In this document: positions 60,455-64,000 of the stretch, piece by piece
Numbering within the stretch: the first letter of the stretch is position 1
Layout of the letters: every line of letters begins with the position of its first letter
Assembly (NCBI RefSeq): GCF_000717335.1
Contig: NZ_JNYZ01000003.1
Span: 1-64,000 of the forward strand
Origin: Amycolatopsis jejuensis
Lineage (GTDB): Bacteria > Actinomycetota > Actinomycetes > Mycobacteriales > Pseudonocardiaceae
Direction: 5' to 3'
Length of the DNA stretch: 64,000 bases
Notes under the pieces: model-generated
The model's database searches: none
What the model saw: only the letters and a program-made list of their open reading frames with translations
Told to the model about the DNA's origin: nothing
Made by a program: the position numbers and the translations under genes

Positions 60455-61649
60455 CGTCAGCTCCTCGACTAGCGCGATCCGGCATGGTCTGGGCCGACGT
60501 ATCACCGGGCATTCGTCGCGGATACCGGAATGGATTGGTCATCCGCGACAGACTCCGGGAAAACACCGTCCGCGCACCCTCGGCAGCAATATCAGCTGCC
60601 GACGAACCGGCTTGCCCATGTTGATCTTGATCAACGTCCCTGCTGATCCCGGCAGGCATCGGCACCGGCGCTGCCCACCATGACGAACGGGTGGTGGCCG
60701 GCCAGACTCATCGACAGCGAACTCCCCCACTCCGCCGTCGCGATCAAGCCCACCTGCAGCTCTGAACTGCTCGGCGTGCCCGTTGCTCGATGGCCTGAGC
60801 GACCGTGCCATCGAGGGACATATGCGACGCCTTCGCCGTCAGGTCCAGCGCATGGTCGCGGCCGGCGAAATCGACCCCCTCGCGCAGCACCGGGACCAGG
60901 TGCGCGGCCCGTGACAAGCGACGAACCAACCGACAGGCCCAACGACCGGGGAATGAAGCCGCGCATGACTGGAGCCTTCACTGTGTTCGGTTCCCGAGGG
61001 CGTCGCCTGGGCTGGCGCGCCGTGGCCTGCAGTGGCGGGAATCTGCGTTCCAGGATGGCCGTCACGATGGTCGCGATCGTCATCGTCCCGCAGAACTCGG
61101 AAGACCGACGGAAGCTGTGGGAACTCCAAGCCGCGATCGCCCTGCGCCGCAAAATCCTCACCAGCCCGACCCGCCGACCGCACCGGAGGCCTGCCCCAGG
61201 CCGTCCGGCTCCTCACCGGAACCGCGCTCGACCTCGGTGCCGACCGTCCCCGAACTCGCCGCCTACGGATCCCTCCTGTGCACCGCCGCCCACTCCGCCG
61301 CGCAGCTCGGGCACGCAGCTGAAGCGCCCAAGCAGTCGGTTCGAAGGGGCGACGGCCTCTCAGTACCGGCGAGGATCGCAACCCACCTGCAGTGGCGTCG
61401 TGATCAGCAGTCGGTCGATGTGGCATCGGCCCCGGGCCGATGAGAATCGCAACGTCGAGCACAATCACCAGCGGTTCGCCATGGCCGGGACATCATTGGC
61501 TCTTCGGGGGCCAGTCGAAATGCAGCCGGTCGTGCAGAAACGTAACGGAACCAGACGCCGCGCCGACGGCTATGACCGGGGGTAACCGACTCGACGGCAG
61601 CGCAGGCAGCCTTACCGGCTATGCCATCTCTGAGCTGGCTGTACCCTCC
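60455..61649. other. Region without a supported gene
   Basis: About 1.2 kb with no frame that I can match to a protein family. The minus strand near 60750-60930 shows AAHLVPVLREGVDFAGRDHA, which is protein-like but unassigned. The area lies inside what may be a degraded conjugative element (Spd-type gene to its right). Confidence 0.35.
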
Positions 61650-62348
61650 GTGCGTTCTTAGCCCGGACCACCGCCACCAACGCCCGCGATGCCGCCGCGC
61701 CGACCCGAAGTTGCTTCCGCAGGGTCTCAGCTGAGATCGGCCACTGACGACGTTGCCAGTGTTCAGCGTCCGCCAGACGAGCCCGCTCCACGAGTTCGCC
61801 ATCGAGTCAATAGTCCGGCGATTTGGTGCCTCTGTCTGACCAGTGCGCTCAACGACCGGACACTCTGGTGGTTTCCTTGCCGCATCGCCAGCCACCAGCG
61901 TTGATGACGAAGTTACGGGCCGTTGCACTGACCCGACCTCGACATCTGAGCTGCTCAGCGCTCGAAGGAGACCGGGCCCCGCCTTTTCGCACACCCCGAT
62001 CAGCAGGAGCGGCCCGACCGAGTCGAACGCGGCCTGACCCCACTGACCGGCGAACACCGGATCAGCGACGTTCAACAGCAGAGTGACCACACTCGCCGCT
62101 AACAGCAGACGTCGCGCCGACCGAAGCGCCGCTTCGCTGGCCCCGGACAGCGCCAGGTGCCGCGTACCGACGTGTCCCAGCACCGTCAGATCAACGGCCG
62201 GTGCCACCAGCGGCGCCACGAACACCGGCACCTGCAACTTCAACGCCAAGTTCAACACGTTGCCAAACCCAAAAAGGAACGTGAGCCCGATGACCAGCCC
62301 CATCGTCACCGAGACAAACCGAGCAACCGTCCTCGAGTTGGCGCTCAT
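61650..62348 (-). pseudogene. DUF2637/Spd-type membrane protein, frameshifted
   Basis: ATG 62348 begins a protein with three helices (VTMGLVIGLTFLFGFGNVLN, VPVFVAPLVAPAVDLTVLG, RRLLLAASVVTLLLNVADP) and GQAAFDSVGPLLLIGV, fitting the DUF2637/SpdB-like transfer proteins of actinomycete integrative and conjugative elements. The expected C-terminal helix-turn-helix is found in another frame (PISAETLRKQLRVGAAASRA then LVAVVRAK, near 61740-61660), so one frameshift divides the gene. It lies about 250 bp downstream of the 3' end of the tRNA gene, where such elements integrate. Confidence 0.65.
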
Positions 62349-62598
62349 GACCGGCCCCGATCCGACCCCAGAAACGCGAAACTCGCCTCGACCACCAACT
62401 TGCCAGCAAAAACGCCCCGGTCAGCCCCGTTCCCATCCTTATGTAATCCTGCCAAAGGGACAGACCTGCGCCAAACCGCGGCGCTCGCCGCAATCCCCGT
62501 CATCGGGCAACCCCGCCCTGGCGTCGACGTCGTGCAATCCGGACGGTCGCGGAAAGGCGCAGGTCAAGCGGACTTCGGGTCCGTGCGGATGCTGTACG

Positions 62599-62672
62599 TG
62601 CCCCCGACGGGATTTGAACCCGCACTGAATCGATTTTAAGTCGACTGCCTCTGCCGGTTGGGCTACGGGGGC
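62599..62672 (-). tRNA. tRNA with UAA (Leu) anticodon and short variable loop
   Basis: A 74-nt cloverleaf. The acceptor stem GCCCCCG/CGGGGGC is fully paired, the D-arm has GG, the anticodon stem is GUCGA/UCGAU with loop CUUAAAA, so the anticodon is UAA (reads UUA, Leu); the variable loop is only 5 nt (UCAGU), and the T-arm GCGGG UUCAAAU CCCGU is normal. A73 is the discriminator. Bacterial tRNA-Leu normally has a long variable arm; this one has the class I shape. The anticodon loop differs from that of tRNA-Lys(UUU) only at positions 35-36. Confidence 0.9.
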
Positions 62673-62674
62673 CA

Positions 62675-63460
62675 TTACACCCTAGCGGCTTCCCCGGCCG
62701 GGGTCGACGTGGCGGTTTCGAAGAGGGCGCTTTCCGCGATGCGGTGGTCGTGGCTCGGGATCACCTCGCACTGCAGGTCGGACACGAATTCGAACGTTTC
62801 GTAGCACTCGATGAGGCTCGTGTGGATCGTCGGGGCGATGCTTTCGCGCCAGTTGGGTGCGTGCCAGTTTTCGTACACACCGATGGCGTCGCCGGCGAGC
62901 AGGTAGCGGGCGGATTCCGTGGCCAGCAGGACGCCTTGCGAGCCTGGCGTGTGGCCAGGCAAGGGGACGATCGTGACACCCGGGCAGATCGCCTGCTGTC
63001 CGGTGATCGCCTCCGTCCGGTCCCACGCCGACATCCACGGGGCCTGCAGGCCGGGCAGCTTTTCGTACGCGCGGGCATGGACCGGGAGCGGGGCGATCGC
63101 GTATTCGAGTTCCCGGCGGCTTACGAGGATTCGTGCGTTGCGGAACAGGAAGTTGTTCGAGCAATGATCCCAATGCAAATGCGTGTTGACCACGTAGTCG
63201 ACGTCGTCCGGTTCAATTCCGGCCGAACGCAGGGCGGATTCCGGGGTTTCGCTGGAAGTGCGGACGAAATCGTAGGCGTGATGCTGTCGGACGTATTCCG
63301 CCGAGAGGGTACCCGTGTCGACGACGATTCGGGTTCCGGCTGTTTCGATGACGAACATGAACATGTGGATATCGATCGTTTCGTCGCTTGCCGAACCGTA
63401 GACGGCGGCGGAGAGCGGGACGTTTTTCGACCGTCCCGCCCGTAGTGCGGTCACCTTCAC
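62675..63460 (-). CDS. MBL-fold hydrolase (N-acyl homoserine lactonase-like)
   Basis: A 261-residue metallo-beta-lactamase fold protein. The zinc motif is NTHLHWDHCSNN (HxHxDH), then PLPGHTPGSQG, LLAGDAIGVY and VIPSHDHRI for the remaining ligands. Sequence style is that of AiiA-type lactonases, but actual substrate is unknown. It overlaps the Ldh-type dehydrogenase gene by GTGA, so the two may form one catabolic pair (lactone opening and hydroxy-acid oxidation), an inference. It lies directly downstream, 2 bp from the tRNA 5' end. Confidence 0.85.
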   Translation of the reverse strand: MKVTALRAGRSKNVPLSAAVYGSASDETIDIHMFMFVIETAGTRIVVDTGTLSAEYVRQHHAYDFVRTSSETPESALRSAGIEPDDVDYVVNTHLHWDHCSNNFLFRNARILVSRRELEYAIAPLPVHARAYEKLPGLQAPWMSAWDRTEAITGQQAICPGVTIVPLPGHTPGSQGVLLATESARYLLAGDAIGVYENWHAPNWRESIAPTIHTSLIECYETFEFVSDLQCEVIPSHDHRIAESALFETATSTPAGEAARV

Positions 63461-64000
63461 GCCAGCACCTCCACGCCCAGTTCCTCGCCGACCCGGCGCA
63501 GATCGGCGACGGTGCGTTCCGGCAGCAGTACGCCGTCACGCAGGTTGCGTTCCTCGGCCAGGTCCTCGAGTTCGCCCGGGTATCGCACCGGGTCGGCGCC
63601 CTCGCGAGAACCGGACTTCAGCTCGGCTACCAGCGCATTCATCCGGTCCTCGAACTCCGCGACCGGGCTGAACGCGGCGATGTCCAAAGCCAGGTACAAA
63701 TGCCCGGACCGGCCGGGCCGTTCCGCCTGGTACGGCCCGCTCACCCCCGAGCCGAAACCGCTGCCACCGAGGACGCCGGACAGTACGTCGACCATCACCG
63801 AAATCCCGTACCCCTTGTGCCCGGCCATCGGCAGCACGGTGCCGAGCAGCGCGGTGGCCGGGTCGCGCGTCGGGGTGCCATCCGACGCAACCGCCCAGCC
63901 GTCCGGGATTTCGCTTCCTTGGTTGCGGGCGAGGTAAATCTTGCCGCGTGCGACTGCGGTATTGGCGATGTCCAGCACCATCTGCTTACCGCCGCCGATG
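63457..64000 (-). CDS. Ldh-family (malate/L-lactate type) dehydrogenase, C-terminal part
   Basis: The gene runs off the right window edge, leaving about 181 residues. IGGGKQMVLDIANTAVARGK, TALLGTVLPMAGHKGYGISV (Lys-Gly nicotinamide-site loop), VDVLSGVLGGSGFGSGV, and HLYLALDIAAFSPVAEFEDR place it in the Ldh_2 family of NAD(P)-dependent 2-hydroxyacid/sulfolactate-type dehydrogenases. Its stop codon overlaps the lactonase start. Confidence 0.88.
   Translation of the reverse strand, partial: IGGGKQMVLDIANTAVARGKIYLARNQGSEIPDGWAVASDGTPTRDPATALLGTVLPMAGHKGYGISVMVDVLSGVLGGSGFGSGVSGPYQAERPGRSGHLYLALDIAAFSPVAEFEDRMNALVAELKSGSREGADPVRYPGELEDLAEERNLRDGVLLPERTVADLRRVGEELGVEVLA

Overview
The window is very GC-rich, uses GTG starts heavily, packs genes in GTGA/ATGA overlaps, and carries GAF-ANTAR, STAS, DUF6292, SPW, class F sortase and DUF2637/Spd-type genes. 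This points to an actinomycete, most likely Pseudonocardiaceae (Amycolatopsis-like). That placement is inference from gene families; there is no rRNA here.

Layout. 1-6161: two copies of a Tat-exported ferritin-like protein, the first cut by the window edge, lying in opposite orientation around a sigma-like regulator with a tiny coupled ORF, small secreted proteins and a large Gly/Asn/Ser repeat exoprotein. 6162-10690: STAS-like protein, MerT-like membrane protein, MerA-like flavin reductase, TetR and MFS relics and a 227-bp MITE-like element. 10693-18003: frameshifted phosphate transporter, then a module tied to a Crp/Fnr regulator: CDP-alcohol phosphatidyltransferase, AhpD-like protein, methyltransferase, DUF427 protein, mycoredoxin-like protein, and a COG1964 radical-SAM enzyme with its own methyltransferase. 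Three nearly identical TGTCAGCGAG..GACA palindromes mark its promoters. 18136-25099: copper P-type ATPase, CtaG, CopD-CtaG fusion, MarR and HxlR regulators. 25014-30570: two-component system, ClC channel, SPW and DUF6292 proteins. 30717-42381: ion and stress transport (PAP2 phosphatase, ChrB-like, NhaD-type permease, CBS protein, CPA1 antiporter, methyltransferase plus ABC exporter, APC permease, glycosyltransferase, GbsR regulator). 42809-43821: a truncated IS5 element joined to the tail of a second Gly/Asn repeat gene. 44133-47154: three GAF-ANTAR proteins and a STAS protein. 47357-57771: glycosyltransferase cassette, beta-propeller lipoprotein, group II intron RT relic, cold-shock protein, desaturase, and an ECF-like sigma factor heading a molybdopterin-oxidoreductase operon. 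58569-64000: Asp23 relic, class F sortase with a likely substrate, frameshifted Spd-type gene beside an unusual tRNA, and a lactonase-like hydrolase with an Ldh-type dehydrogenase.

Most distinctive points: (1) the Crp/Fnr-type regulon that links a Tes-like (COG1964) radical-SAM enzyme with phospholipid-headgroup and redox genes; (2) a conserved motif GCCGGGAAGYCTGGTCGGC in three copies, each 32-51 nt upstream of a start codon, at a CPA1 antiporter, a methyltransferase/ABC exporter operon and an APC permease, which looks like a cation-sensing leader RNA; (3) a 74-nt tRNA with a UAA (Leu) anticodon but a short variable loop. The region carries an unusual number of frameshifts and gene fragments (about fifteen). 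It is therefore either a decaying accessory island or contains some indel errors; the clear fragments (IS3, IS5, recombinase, RT, TetR, MFS) show that at least part of the decay is real.
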